From assembly GCF_014204495.1 (NCBI RefSeq), contig NZ_JACHLN010000001.1, forward strand, positions 310,001-374,000: a stretch of DNA of 64,000 bases. The letters run 5' to 3'. Every line of letters begins with the position of its first letter. Within the stretch, counting starts at the first letter, position 1. Positions 1 to 6,325 of this stretch are shown here, one piece after another. The notes below the pieces were generated by a model that had not been told where the DNA came from, ran no database searches, and saw only the letters and a list, made by a program, of their open reading frames with translations. This stretch comes from Sphingomonas kyeonggiensis. GTDB taxonomy: Bacteria; Pseudomonadota; Alphaproteobacteria; Sphingomonadales; Sphingomonadaceae. The translations under genes and the position numbers were made by a program.

Positions 1-167
1 ACGACGCTGCTGACGGCTTTGCCGGTCGCCTCGCCAAACCGGCGGAGCGAGTTCTGGACGTTCTTCAACGCCGCGGGCAGCTCCGTCTTGAACTGGCTCG
101 CGACGCGGCGGCCGGCTTCGGTGCGCGGAAGCCCGAACGGCCAAGCGAGGGGAAAGGCGGTCGCCAT
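1..167 (-). CDS. Phage early protein, N-terminal part only
   Basis: Only the first 55 residues are in the window; the gene runs off the left edge. The protein begins MATAFPLAWPFGLPRT and continues with a polar, helix-like stretch. Its ATG shares a base with the stop codon of the HD-domain gene (TAATG), so it is translationally coupled at the distal end of the leftward early operon. I recall similar N-termini among small conserved sphingomonad prophage proteins, but I cannot assign a function. The reading frame is secure because of the coupling. Confidence 0.6.
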   Translation of the reverse strand, partial: MATAFPLAWPFGLPRTEAGRRVASQFKTELPAALKNVQNSLRRFGEATGKAVSSV

Positions 168-760
168 TATGCTGCCTCCGGCCAATATTCGAGCTCGCGC
201 GACGGGAAGATGTTCGCCAGCTGAGAGAAGCGATCGAGCCACCGCTCTTTCGCCTCCATCGGGTCCCAGAACTTGAAGGAGATCGGCACGGCGTCGATGC
301 CGGCGAGACAGGCCCATTCGCCCGCCTTCCCCGGCATCAGCTCACGCTGCTCCGCGGCGAGCATGGTCATATCGGCGCGCTTGACGAGCGGATCCGAACA
401 GCTCTCGCCCAGCCCGAAGCGCTCAGCGATGACGCGTTCGATCTCGCCCTCGATGGCCTTGTAGGCCGGGAGCAGGGACTTCAGCGGCCGCGTGACGTCC
501 CCGATGAAGCCTTCCGACGCGTCGTGCATCAGCGCGGCCAGGCGAAGCTCGTCCGGCACCAGATAGCTGGCGTGCCAGCAATGCTCCGCTACCGAGTAGA
601 ACCGGCGGCACTGTCCAGCGAAACGACAGGTGTTGGCGAGGCCGTGCGCTATGTCGTCGAGCTGGAAGCGGGACCCGGCCGGGTCGGTCAGGTCGAAATA
701 GTGGCCACTCTGGAGCAGGATCGTCGGCCCCTTCGCGGTCTTGATGCGAATGTCGGTCAT
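167..760 (-). CDS. HD-domain phosphohydrolase (phage)
   Basis: This 197-residue cytoplasmic protein has the HD-family metal site: a first His in SVAEHCWH (about residue 60), the HD doublet in LMHDASE (residues 79-80) and a later Asp near 130. HD proteins of this size hydrolyse nucleotides, for example 5'-deoxynucleotidases of the YfbR type. The substrate here is unknown, and a role in nucleotide-pool control during phage growth is an inference. The start overlaps the stop of the upstream gene by ATGA, and the stop overlaps the next start, so it sits inside a tightly coupled operon controlled by the promoter near 2590. Confidence 0.8.
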   Translation of the reverse strand: MTDIRIKTAKGPTILLQSGHYFDLTDPAGSRFQLDDIAHGLANTCRFAGQCRRFYSVAEHCWHASYLVPDELRLAALMHDASEGFIGDVTRPLKSLLPAYKAIEGEIERVIAERFGLGESCSDPLVKRADMTMLAAEQRELMPGKAGEWACLAGIDAVPISFKFWDPMEAKERWLDRFSQLANIFPSRELEYWPEAA

Positions 761-993
761 CGGGTTCCCTCGGATTGAGCGCTCCGGCCGGCCATCACGG
801 CCGGAGCTGGGGGCACGGGCTGGGCAACGATGGCACCCGCGTGGGGAAGCTGCGCGGCGATCACCGCGCGGAAGAGCATGGAAGCGAGCAGCGTTGCCCC
901 CAGCCCGGCTGCGCCGATCGCGGCGCGCCGGCTGGCTTCGTCAGCTGCACGGAACTTCGGTTCCGCTTTCGGGAATTGCGGTTCCGTTTTCAT
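757..993 (-). CDS. Small single-pass membrane protein (phage)
   Basis: The 78-residue product has a charged N-terminus (two Glu-Pro pairs, Lys, Arg), then one hydrophobic Ala/Leu-rich segment at about residues 25-48 and a Pro/Ala-rich tail. This fits one inner-membrane span. It overlaps both neighbours by ATGA, which supports its being translated. I do not recognise a family. Small membrane proteins in early phage operons are sometimes superinfection-exclusion factors, but nothing in the sequence shows that here. Confidence 0.55.
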   Translation of the reverse strand: MKTEPQFPKAEPKFRAADEASRRAAIGAAGLGATLLASMLFRAVIAAQLPHAGAIVAQPVPPAPAVMAGRSAQSEGTR

Positions 994-1553
994 CGGCCGT
1001 CCCCGCGCAGATACTCGCGGACACCGCGACCCGCGTCTGTGAAGCGGAAGCTTTGGCCGCTCGCCTCGAGCAGGCCGAGCGCCGCCAGTTCATCGCATTC
1101 GGCCAGGCAGTCACCAGCAGCGAACGGATGCAGGTTGATGCGCGACGCGAGGACCTGGCCCAAGCGGCCATCCAGCGTGGCGGCGATCTGCTCCCCCAGC
1201 ACCTTCAGGTTGAGCCGGCTGGGCATGCGAACCCATCCGTTCGCCAGCACGAACTTGCCCTCGCCGCTCGGCGACAGCACCTTGACCTTGCCGTCGGCGC
1301 GGCGGCCCAGCACCGGGCAGTCGAACTGGAAGACCGGCGGCGGCATGCCGATGCCCCACGACATCTCCCGCGAGGTCGCCTCGCGATAGACGGTGATCGC
1401 CTCGCACGTCTCTGGATCGAGCAGCAGCTCGCCCATCCGATAGTGCTGCATCTTCGTGAAGCGGGCATCGGGCCCGCCGAGGTAGCCGATCCAAGAGCTC
1501 TGGTTCGACGGCGTGATGACGAACTTGTCGGGCTGGCGGGGGAAGATGCGCAT
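990..1553 (-). CDS. Hypothetical phage protein, 187 aa
   Basis: I take the ATG at 1553, which reads MRIFPRQPDKF, because it overlaps the TAA stop of the preceding 46-codon gene. The open frame continues upstream, but that part reads as an arginine-rich shadow of other genes. The C-terminal half has alternating helices and ends in FRFTDAGRGVREYL, reminiscent of a winged-helix tail (inference). No catalytic motif is visible. Its stop overlaps the next start by ATGA. Confidence 0.6.
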   Translation of the reverse strand: MRIFPRQPDKFVITPSNQSSWIGYLGGPDARFTKMQHYRMGELLLDPETCEAITVYREATSREMSWGIGMPPPVFQFDCPVLGRRADGKVKVLSPSGEGKFVLANGWVRMPSRLNLKVLGEQIAATLDGRLGQVLASRINLHPFAAGDCLAECDELAALGLLEASGQSFRFTDAGRGVREYLRGDGR

Positions 1554-1693
1554 TACCGCCCTCCCCGCGCCGACAGCACGGCGATCTTGCGCTCGAACAA
1601 TGCCGGCAGGCGCGGCCAGTCGCCGGCCCACACGCGCGCCCACCGCGCCTGGCTCTCGGGGTTCTCGCTGGCGCGGCGGCGCGGCGCGGTCAT
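1553..1693 (-). CDS. Small basic phage protein, 46 aa
   Basis: The start is the ATG at 1693, which overlaps the stop of the upstream gene (ATGA), and the stop shares a base with the next start. The product is 46 residues, Arg/Trp-rich (WARVWAGDWPRL in the middle) and basic. The frame is open further upstream, but the overlap pattern fits this start best. No function can be assigned; it is supported mainly by its tight fit in the operon. Confidence 0.45.
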   Translation of the reverse strand: MTAPRRRASENPESQARWARVWAGDWPRLPALFERKIAVLSARGGR

Positions 1694-1881
1694 CGGCGCA
1701 CCCGCTCGACGCGCACGGCGAACAGGTCCCCGTCGATGGTGAGCAGGATCCCGCCGGACATCTCCGGCACGGGGTCGATCGAGTGTTCGCGGCCGTGAAG
1801 CTCCGGCGCATCCTCTATGAAAAGGTCGAGCGTCGATCGCACGGCCGTCTCGACGGCGCCGAGCAGGATGGCGCTGCCCAT
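1690..1881 (-). CDS. Small acidic phage protein, 63 aa
   Basis: The 63-residue protein reads MGSAILLGAVETAVRSTLDLF at its start and ends LLTIDGDLFAVRVERVRR. It is acidic with a beta-like C-terminus. Its start overlaps the upstream gene by one base (TGATG) and its stop overlaps the next start by four, so it belongs to the coupled leftward operon. I do not recognise the family. Confidence 0.55.
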   Translation of the reverse strand: MGSAILLGAVETAVRSTLDLFIEDAPELHGREHSIDPVPEMSGGILLTIDGDLFAVRVERVRR

Positions 1882-2522
1882 CAGGCGGCCGCCTTCGCCG
1901 GCTCGACACCGGCGCGAAGCTGCTCGATGAAGGCAAGCGCATCGGCGCGGGTCGGGAAATCCTCGATCAGCTCAGCATGTCCGATGATCTGGATCTGCCG
2001 CACGTCGAACACCGCGAAGATCTCGGCGTCAGCCTCGGCGCAGGCCTCGAAGCAGGTCGAGCCATCCTCGCCGTCCGGCTCGCCCTTGAAGAGATCGCGC
2101 TGCGGCTCGATCGCGTAATCCTCACCGAGGATCGGGCCGCGCTCCATGTCGTGGACATAAAGCCAGCACTGGACCAGCACGCCGTCGCCATCGGTCTCGA
2201 TAACCTGCGCGCCGTCCCGCACCTCCAGCTTGTCGTCCAGACCTTCGGCGGCGAGCTTGCGCGCGCCCTGCCGGAAAGCTTCTGCCAGCTCGGGGCCATA
2301 GGAGCCGTTGGCCGGAGCCGCCGACATCGGCGCGGCATCGGTCGCCGGGCGCGTCGCCAGCTGGGTCTCGCGGTGGCACTGGTGGCAGAACGCGAAGTCG
2401 AAAGTCTCGCTCAGCGTCCAGAGCTGGTTCTCGCGATCCCACTCGGCCCACGCATCGCGCGTGACCGCGGTGCCGCCGCAGTGGGCGCAGGCATATTCGA
2501 TCCGGGTTGATTGTTCGGCCAC
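1881..2522 (-). CDS. Zinc-ribbon phage protein, first gene of the leftward operon
   Basis: I choose the GTG at 2522 (reading VAEQSTRIEY) because a GGGAGG Shine-Dalgarno lies 7 nt upstream; an earlier ATG at 2567 has no such site. The 213-residue product has CAHC near residue 12 and CHQC near residue 47, a four-Cys zinc ribbon. After it comes a Pro/Ala linker and an acidic alpha/beta domain. It is the first gene downstream of the operator-controlled promoter at 2586-2614, with a leader of about 57 nt. The zinc ribbon suggests nucleic-acid binding; the specific role is unknown. Confidence 0.6.
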   Translation of the reverse strand: MAEQSTRIEYACAHCGGTAVTRDAWAEWDRENQLWTLSETFDFAFCHQCHRETQLATRPATDAAPMSAAPANGSYGPELAEAFRQGARKLAAEGLDDKLEVRDGAQVIETDGDGVLVQCWLYVHDMERGPILGEDYAIEPQRDLFKGEPDGEDGSTCFEACAEADAEIFAVFDVRQIQIIGHAELIEDFPTRADALAFIEQLRAGVEPAKAAA

Positions 2523-2549
2523 GTGGCCACCTCCCAAAGCGGGTCCGCA

Positions 2550-2566
2550 TGCCGCACCGTGCGGCA
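2550..2566. promoter_or_regulatory. Palindrome in the leader of the leftward operon
   Basis: TGCCGCAC and GTGCGGCA form perfect 8-bp arms around one central base. The site lies downstream of the predicted start of the leftward transcript. The same two arms recur, 15 bp apart, at 3383-3390 and 3406-3413 in front of the repressor gene. It differs from the CGGCAT-type operators, so a second regulator such as the Cro-like protein may bind here (inference). As RNA it would also form a hairpin. Confidence 0.5.
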
Positions 2567-2585
2567 AATGAGACGCCTTGGAAGT

Positions 2586-2614
2586 GGATTACTGCGGCAT
2601 ATATGCCGTGTCAA
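2586..2614 (-). promoter_or_regulatory. Leftward early promoter (PL-like)
   Basis: On the minus strand TTGACA (2614-2609) is followed by exactly 17 bp and TAATCC (2591-2586), a near-consensus sigma-70 promoter. The spacer is almost filled by the palindromic operator at 2595-2608, so repressor binding would block RNA polymerase. It drives the operon beginning at 2522. Confidence 0.75.
2595..2608. promoter_or_regulatory. Operator, perfect CGGCATA/TATGCCG palindrome
   Basis: This 14-bp perfect palindrome lies in the spacer of the leftward promoter. An identical copy is centred 27 bp away at 2622-2635, and two near-copies lie on the far side of the repressor gene. The placement is that of a lambda-type repressor operator. 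Confidence 0.75.
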
Positions 2615-2621
2615 CAGAATA

Positions 2622-2635
2622 CGGCATATATGCCG
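2622..2635. promoter_or_regulatory. Operator, second perfect CGGCATA/TATGCCG palindrome
   Basis: It is identical to the site at 2595-2608 and lies upstream of the -35 box of the leftward promoter, just beyond the stop of the repressor gene. Two sites 27 bp apart allow cooperative binding of repressor dimers (inference). Confidence 0.7.
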
Positions 2636-2637
2636 CT

Positions 2638-3372
2638 TTAGATACTCAGCACGTCATCCCAGGGCACGATCGTGTGAACGTGCTTGATACGGTCGCGGGG
2701 GACTTCGAACTCCAGCGCGGGATTGAACTGGCGCATGACGATGGCGCCCGCCTTCTCTTTTACCAGCTGCTTGATGAGCACAGCGGCTACCTCTTCGGTG
2801 TTGTCGATCGGCGCGCGAAGCTGGACAATGATGTCGTCGTTGACCCGCGCGCGCTTCTTGCTGCTCACCAAAACCCGGCGCCCGGAGTCGAACCGGGGCT
2901 CCATCGAATGCCCGGCGACCTCCACCACATAATATTCGTCACGCGCTGCCAGCGCAGTGGGCCGCGCCATATAGTCCCTAGGCTCGCTCAAAAATAAGTC
3001 CGTTTGTTCAACCGCGTGCGTGGCACCGTCCGACGAAATGACGTCCAGATCCGCACCCAGCGCCGTGCCGTAGATCGGCAAGTTCTTGGGAAAGCGCCGA
3101 AAGTCCGGGAGGGACGGCTGGCCCGGCAAATCGTCCCCCGGCGAAGAGACGGTATCGGGACCATCGCCACCTAGAAGCCACTCGGGGGTGGTGCGCAGGG
3201 TCTGTGCCAGCTGCTGCAATCGCTCGGCAGAAGGCATGGCATTCCGCGAGCGTATATAACGGATAGCATCGGGCTTGCCGGTGGCGTCTATCGACGCCTC
3301 GCGCTCTGTGAGGTTAAGCTCTGCGAGCTTCGCTGCTATGCGTTGGGTGAGTACATCGATCTTGCTGGACAC
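2638..3372 (-). CDS. Phage repressor, HTH plus S24 peptidase domain
   Basis: Reading from the GTG at 3372 the product is 244 residues. Residues about 3-68 form an XRE-type helix-turn-helix ending in TTPEWLLGGD. Residues about 97-240 form an S24 (LexA/CI) domain with Ser156 in GHSMEP and Lys201 in VLIKQLV as the catalytic pair. CI-type repressors hold the lysogenic state and can self-cleave during the SOS response. No Ala-Gly cleavage dipeptide is obvious at the domain junction, so SOS inducibility is uncertain. The GTG lacks a Shine-Dalgarno, and a weak -10 (CATTAT) ends 6 nt before it, so the mRNA may be leaderless. CGGCAT operators flank the gene on both sides. Confidence 0.85.
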   Translation of the reverse strand: MSSKIDVLTQRIAAKLAELNLTEREASIDATGKPDAIRYIRSRNAMPSAERLQQLAQTLRTTPEWLLGGDGPDTVSSPGDDLPGQPSLPDFRRFPKNLPIYGTALGADLDVISSDGATHAVEQTDLFLSEPRDYMARPTALAARDEYYVVEVAGHSMEPRFDSGRRVLVSSKKRARVNDDIIVQLRAPIDNTEEVAAVLIKQLVKEKAGAIVMRQFNPALEFEVPRDRIKHVHTIVPWDDVLSI

Positions 3373-3408
3373 GCGGCGATAATGCCGCACATCAGCAAAA
3401 ATGTCGTG

Positions 3409-3422
3409 CGGCAGATATGCCG
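3409..3422. promoter_or_regulatory. Operator, CGGCAGATATGCCG
   Basis: The site matches the leftward operators except for one central position pair. It sits just upstream of the -35 box of the rightward promoter, in the region expected to contain the repressor promoter. It therefore could both repress the rightward promoter and autoregulate the repressor. Confidence 0.7.
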
Positions 3423-3451
3423 TTGACGATGCGGCATCTATGCCGTATTCG
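3423..3451 (+). promoter_or_regulatory. Rightward early promoter (PR-like), probably giving a leaderless mRNA
   Basis: TTGACG (3423-3428), a 17-bp spacer and TATTCG (3446-3451) form a sigma-70-type promoter. Only 6 nt separate the -10 box from the ATG at 3458. Transcription should therefore start at or within a base or two of the A of the start codon. The spacer contains the operator at 3432-3445. Confidence 0.7.
3432..3445. promoter_or_regulatory. Operator, CGGCATCTATGCCG, in the rightward promoter spacer
   Basis: It is a near-perfect copy of the leftward operators and abuts the -10 box of the rightward promoter. It is centred 23 bp from the operator at 3409-3422. Occupancy by repressor would exclude RNA polymerase. 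Confidence 0.7.
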
Positions 3452-3457
3452 GTGCCC

Positions 3458-3742
3458 ATGGACACTTACGAAGCCGCTCTTCTGCTGGTAGCCGATGCGT
3501 ACGCTGCGGCGGTCGACGCCAATGGCGGCAAATCGCTCGCCCGCGTTGCGACCATCGTCGTCAACCGAGGATCGTTCTTCGAGCGGCTCCGCGATGGCGG
3601 CGGCTGCACCGTCCAGAACCTTGAGCGTCTCATCGAGTGGTTCCGCGTGCCGGGGAACTGGCCGCTTAACATCATTCCTGACGTTGCGCGCACTGCGCTC
3701 GTTACGATGGGGCGCCCTGCGTTCGAGGCTGCGGCAGCATGA
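3458..3742 (+). CDS. Cro-like DNA-binding protein
   Basis: I place the start at the ATG at 3458, inside a longer open frame. The -10 box of the rightward promoter ends 6 nt before it, and upstream codons would lie in the operators. The 94-residue product has a helix-turn-helix-like segment, SLARVATIVVNRGSFFERL, followed by a Gly-rich turn and NLERLIEWF. Its position, divergent from the repressor and first in the rightward operon, is that of Cro. Such proteins repress the repressor promoter during lytic growth. I infer the role from position and fold pattern, not from a recognised family signature. Confidence 0.6.
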   Translation: MDTYEAALLLVADAYAAAVDANGGKSLARVATIVVNRGSFFERLRDGGGCTVQNLERLIEWFRVPGNWPLNIIPDVARTALVTMGRPAFEAAAA

Positions 3743-3978
3743 GCGGCGAAGGCTTCGTCCCGGCGGCTCCCAGCTGCGCGACATGCGGCGTCGGATCTTG
3801 GCATCCTGACGTTCACAGCTGCTCGCTGGCCGATTGTTCGTTCCGTGCATGGAAGGCGCGGGACGCGAGCGCGGAGGGTGCCTCCCTCCTTCCCTCCGCG
3901 CTCACTGCGCCCGCTGCTGTTCTGTTCCCTGTTCATGACGCATCCGTAGCGGATGCCGGAGCGCGAAATCATGCGTGA
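3739..3978 (+). CDS. Small Cys-rich phage protein
   Basis: The 79-residue product starts with an ATGA overlap of the Cro-like gene. It contains CATC near residue 13 and CSLADC near residue 28, so it could bind zinc through Cys/His ligands. The rest is Ala-rich and low in complexity. Its end overlaps the start of the CII-like gene by 8 nt. The function is unknown. Confidence 0.5.
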   Translation: MSGEGFVPAAPSCATCGVGSWHPDVHSCSLADCSFRAWKARDASAEGASLLPSALTAPAAVLFPVHDASVADAGARNHA

Positions 3979-4417
3979 CGAAGACACGATCCAGCGAAAT
4001 CTCGAAGCGAAGCAGGCGGCTTTCTTCCTCGGCTGCGAGAAGCGCGGCCTCACGCTGGCCGCGCTCGGCGAGGTGCTCGACGTGTCATCCTCGACGCTCA
4101 GCGCCTACCGCCCGACGCGGGCTCGGCCCAAGCCGTCGCTGATGCCGCTCGCGCTCTTCGTCCGTATCGCCCGCTGCGACGCGGTGCCGACCGAGCTTGC
4201 CAACCTGCTGATCGAGGATAGCGGGCACCAGCTCGCGCCGATCGACGCCGTGCAGACCGACTGGCTCAGCCTGGGCGAGCGCGCCGCGGGCTTCGCGGCC
4301 AAGGTCTGCAAGTTTCAGGCGACCGGCGGGCACATCGACCACCGCGAGGACGCGGAGCTTCGCGAGGACATCCTGATCATCGTTTCGGAGGGTGCGGGCG
4401 CCGCAGGCGTCGGCTGA
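3971..4417 (+). CDS. HTH protein in CII-like position
   Basis: I choose the ATG at 3971, giving 148 residues (MRDEDTIQRN), because a GGAG lies 8 nt upstream; an ATG at 3953 is an alternative. Residues about 20-45 look like a helix-turn-helix (GLTLAALGEVLDVSSSTLSAY). The remainder is acidic and helical. Its location immediately after the Cro-like gene matches the lambda cII slot, so a regulatory role is likely. No family-level identification is possible by eye. Confidence 0.55.
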   Translation: MRDEDTIQRNLEAKQAAFFLGCEKRGLTLAALGEVLDVSSSTLSAYRPTRARPKPSLMPLALFVRIARCDAVPTELANLLIEDSGHQLAPIDAVQTDWLSLGERAAGFAAKVCKFQATGGHIDHREDAELREDILIIVSEGAGAAGVG

Positions 4418-4470
4418 TCCACAGAGCTTAACCAACAGCGCCGGGCGCGGGGTCCGGCGAGGAGAAGAAC

Positions 4471-4653
4471 ATGAGCGCCATTCACGGCGCGGGCGCGGCG
4501 ATGGCCGCTTCCGCGATGGGAAACTTGCGTCCCGCGATCATGCGGCCGCAGCCGATCGACCGGTCCACGCTTCGCCAGCGTGACTTCGACCACCCGTACC
4601 CGTTCCGGACGCACCGCAACTGCGCCGAGCTGATTGCCGCAGGTGCGATGTGA
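4471..4653 (+). CDS. Small hypothetical phage protein, 60 aa
   Basis: A clear GAGGAG Shine-Dalgarno lies 6 nt before the ATG, which supports expression. The 60-residue product has an Ala-rich start and a Pro/Arg/Asp-rich C-terminus with FDHPYPF. It ends in ATG-TGA, which contains the GTG start of the next gene, so the two are coupled. The 53 nt before it hold no recognisable terminator. I do not recognise the protein. Confidence 0.55.
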   Translation: MSAIHGAGAAMAASAMGNLRPAIMRPQPIDRSTLRQRDFDHPYPFRTHRNCAELIAAGAM

Positions 4654-5471
4654 ACGCGCCCGCGACCAATTTGCGCATTCCGCAAATTGCTCCGGCCGGG
4701 CCGCGCAAGGGCTATGGCCACGGCGGCAAGCAACGCCGCTTCGAGAGCATCGAAGCGCGCGGCGCCCGCGCCCGCCTGGCCGACGATCATCCCGCGATCG
4801 TCGAGGGCCGCACCATCATGCCGAAGCGCGTGTATCAGCCCGGCGACCTGCCGCGCCTGCTGGTGTTAGGGAAGAACAGCCGCAAGATCGGCGCGACCGT
4901 CGAGCGCGGCCGGTGGGCCGGATCGCCGATCTTCACGCTGACGCTCGAGGAACGCGCAACCTGCCCGCGCAGCTGCGCTGAGTGGAACACCTGCTACGGC
5001 TCGAACATGAACTGGGCCAGGCGCATCGCGCACGGACCCGAGTTCGAGGCCATGCTCTGGGCCGAGCTGGAAGCGAAGCAAGGCGAGCACCCGGCCGGCT
5101 TCGTCGTGCGGCTCCACGTCCTGGGTGACTTCTACTCGGTCGGCTACGCCGAGCTGTGGGGCGAGGCGATGGCGGCGTTCCCCGCGCTACGGGTGTTTGG
5201 ATACACCGCGCACCCGCCCGCCAGCGAAATCGGTCGGATCGTCGGCCGGCTGAACGAGCGGCATCCTGATCGCTTCGCCTACCGGTTCAGCGGGCACGAC
5301 GCCGCGACGCGCGGCTCCGTCGTGATCGAGCGCGGCGAGGACACCCCCCACACCGTCTGCCTGGCGCAGCGCACCCTCACCGACGCGGCCGGCAATGCCA
5401 AGGCCGACTGCTGCGCCACCTGCGCCCTCTGCTGGCAGAGCGATCGCACGATCGCCTTCTGGAGGCACTGA
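4650..5471 (+). CDS. Cys-rich phage protein resembling the GP88 family
   Basis: The gene starts with GTG overlapping the previous stop and encodes 273 residues. Two Cys clusters stand out: TCPRSCAEWNTCYG near residues 109-122, and CCATCALCW near the C-terminus. The segment LLVLGKNSRKIG precedes the first cluster. The pattern recalls the Gp88-type protein of actinobacteriophages and their alphaproteobacterial relatives, whose biochemical function is not established to my knowledge. The Cys arrangement could hold zinc or an iron-sulphur cluster. It is followed directly by another zinc-ribbon gene. Confidence 0.5.
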   Translation: MNAPATNLRIPQIAPAGPRKGYGHGGKQRRFESIEARGARARLADDHPAIVEGRTIMPKRVYQPGDLPRLLVLGKNSRKIGATVERGRWAGSPIFTLTLEERATCPRSCAEWNTCYGSNMNWARRIAHGPEFEAMLWAELEAKQGEHPAGFVVRLHVLGDFYSVGYAELWGEAMAAFPALRVFGYTAHPPASEIGRIVGRLNERHPDRFAYRFSGHDAATRGSVVIERGEDTPHTVCLAQRTLTDAAGNAKADCCATCALCWQSDRTIAFWRH

Positions 5472-6325
5472 TGGCCCGCACCTGCTCCAGCTGCGGCACG
5501 GGCATCGGTCCCCGCGGTAAGACCGGTCGCTGCCGGCCTTGCCATACCGCATGGCTGCTCACCGATCCGGAGATGGTCGCGAAGCGGGCGGAGGCTCGCC
5601 TTGCGTTCAACACCGCGCGCCGGATGGACCGTCCCCACTGTGCCGAGTGCGGGATCGAGGTGGGCCTCAAGTCGAAGTGGTGCCGCCCGTGCGCCCGTTC
5701 GAAGTTCGGCCGCGATCCCGAGGTGCGCAGCCGCGCCGCCGCCACGCTCGCCGAGAAGCACCGGACGGATCCGGCGTTTCATGAACAGCACCGCGCCCGC
5801 GTGCAGGCGGCGATGGACCGCTGCAAGCAGGATCCAGCATTCTCGGCCCAGCGCCGAGAGCACGGGCGCCGGTACGGCAAGCACAACATCGAGCTGACCC
5901 GCTCGCCGGAAAGCCGGGCTAAGGCCGGAAAGACGAACTCAGCTCGCCGGCTCGCACATATCCCGCCGGGCTATCGCGCCTATTATCGCGAGCTCATCAA
6001 GAAGAAACTGCCGGCCACCGAGCGGGCCCGGCTGGCGATCGAGCGCTATCACCTCGACCGTGCGCACGCGCTGGCTGCCCAGGCGGCGGTGTTCCTGCAG
6101 CGCACCAGCTCCGTCTACCGCTGCGACGAAGGCGGCCAGCCCTGCAAGACGGGCAAGTTCTGGCGCCGCGGCACCGCAACGATGACCGACGCCGATCTCG
6201 TCCAGCGCGCGATCGGGCTGGGCTGGGACCCTGACGCCTGGCGCCGCGTGCCGGGCACGTCCTCGCCGCACGCATCCCCCTCCTCCACGAACCGTCGCGC
6301 CTCGGCGCCGGAGATCCGCGCATGA
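5471..6325 (+). CDS. Zinc-ribbon phage protein, 284 aa
   Basis: Three Cys pairs, CSSC at residues 5-8, CRPC near 19 and CAEC/CRPC near 54-77, form two zinc ribbons. A basic helical region and a C-terminal Arg-rich segment follow. This composition suggests a nucleic-acid-binding protein. The gene starts at the last base of the previous stop and ends with an ATGA overlap of the helicase-methyltransferase. No catalytic motif was seen. Confidence 0.5.
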   Translation: MARTCSSCGTGIGPRGKTGRCRPCHTAWLLTDPEMVAKRAEARLAFNTARRMDRPHCAECGIEVGLKSKWCRPCARSKFGRDPEVRSRAAATLAEKHRTDPAFHEQHRARVQAAMDRCKQDPAFSAQRREHGRRYGKHNIELTRSPESRAKAGKTNSARRLAHIPPGYRAYYRELIKKKLPATERARLAIERYHLDRAHALAAQAAVFLQRTSSVYRCDEGGQPCKTGKFWRRGTATMTDADLVQRAIGLGWDPDAWRRVPGTSSPHASPSSTNRRASAPEIRA

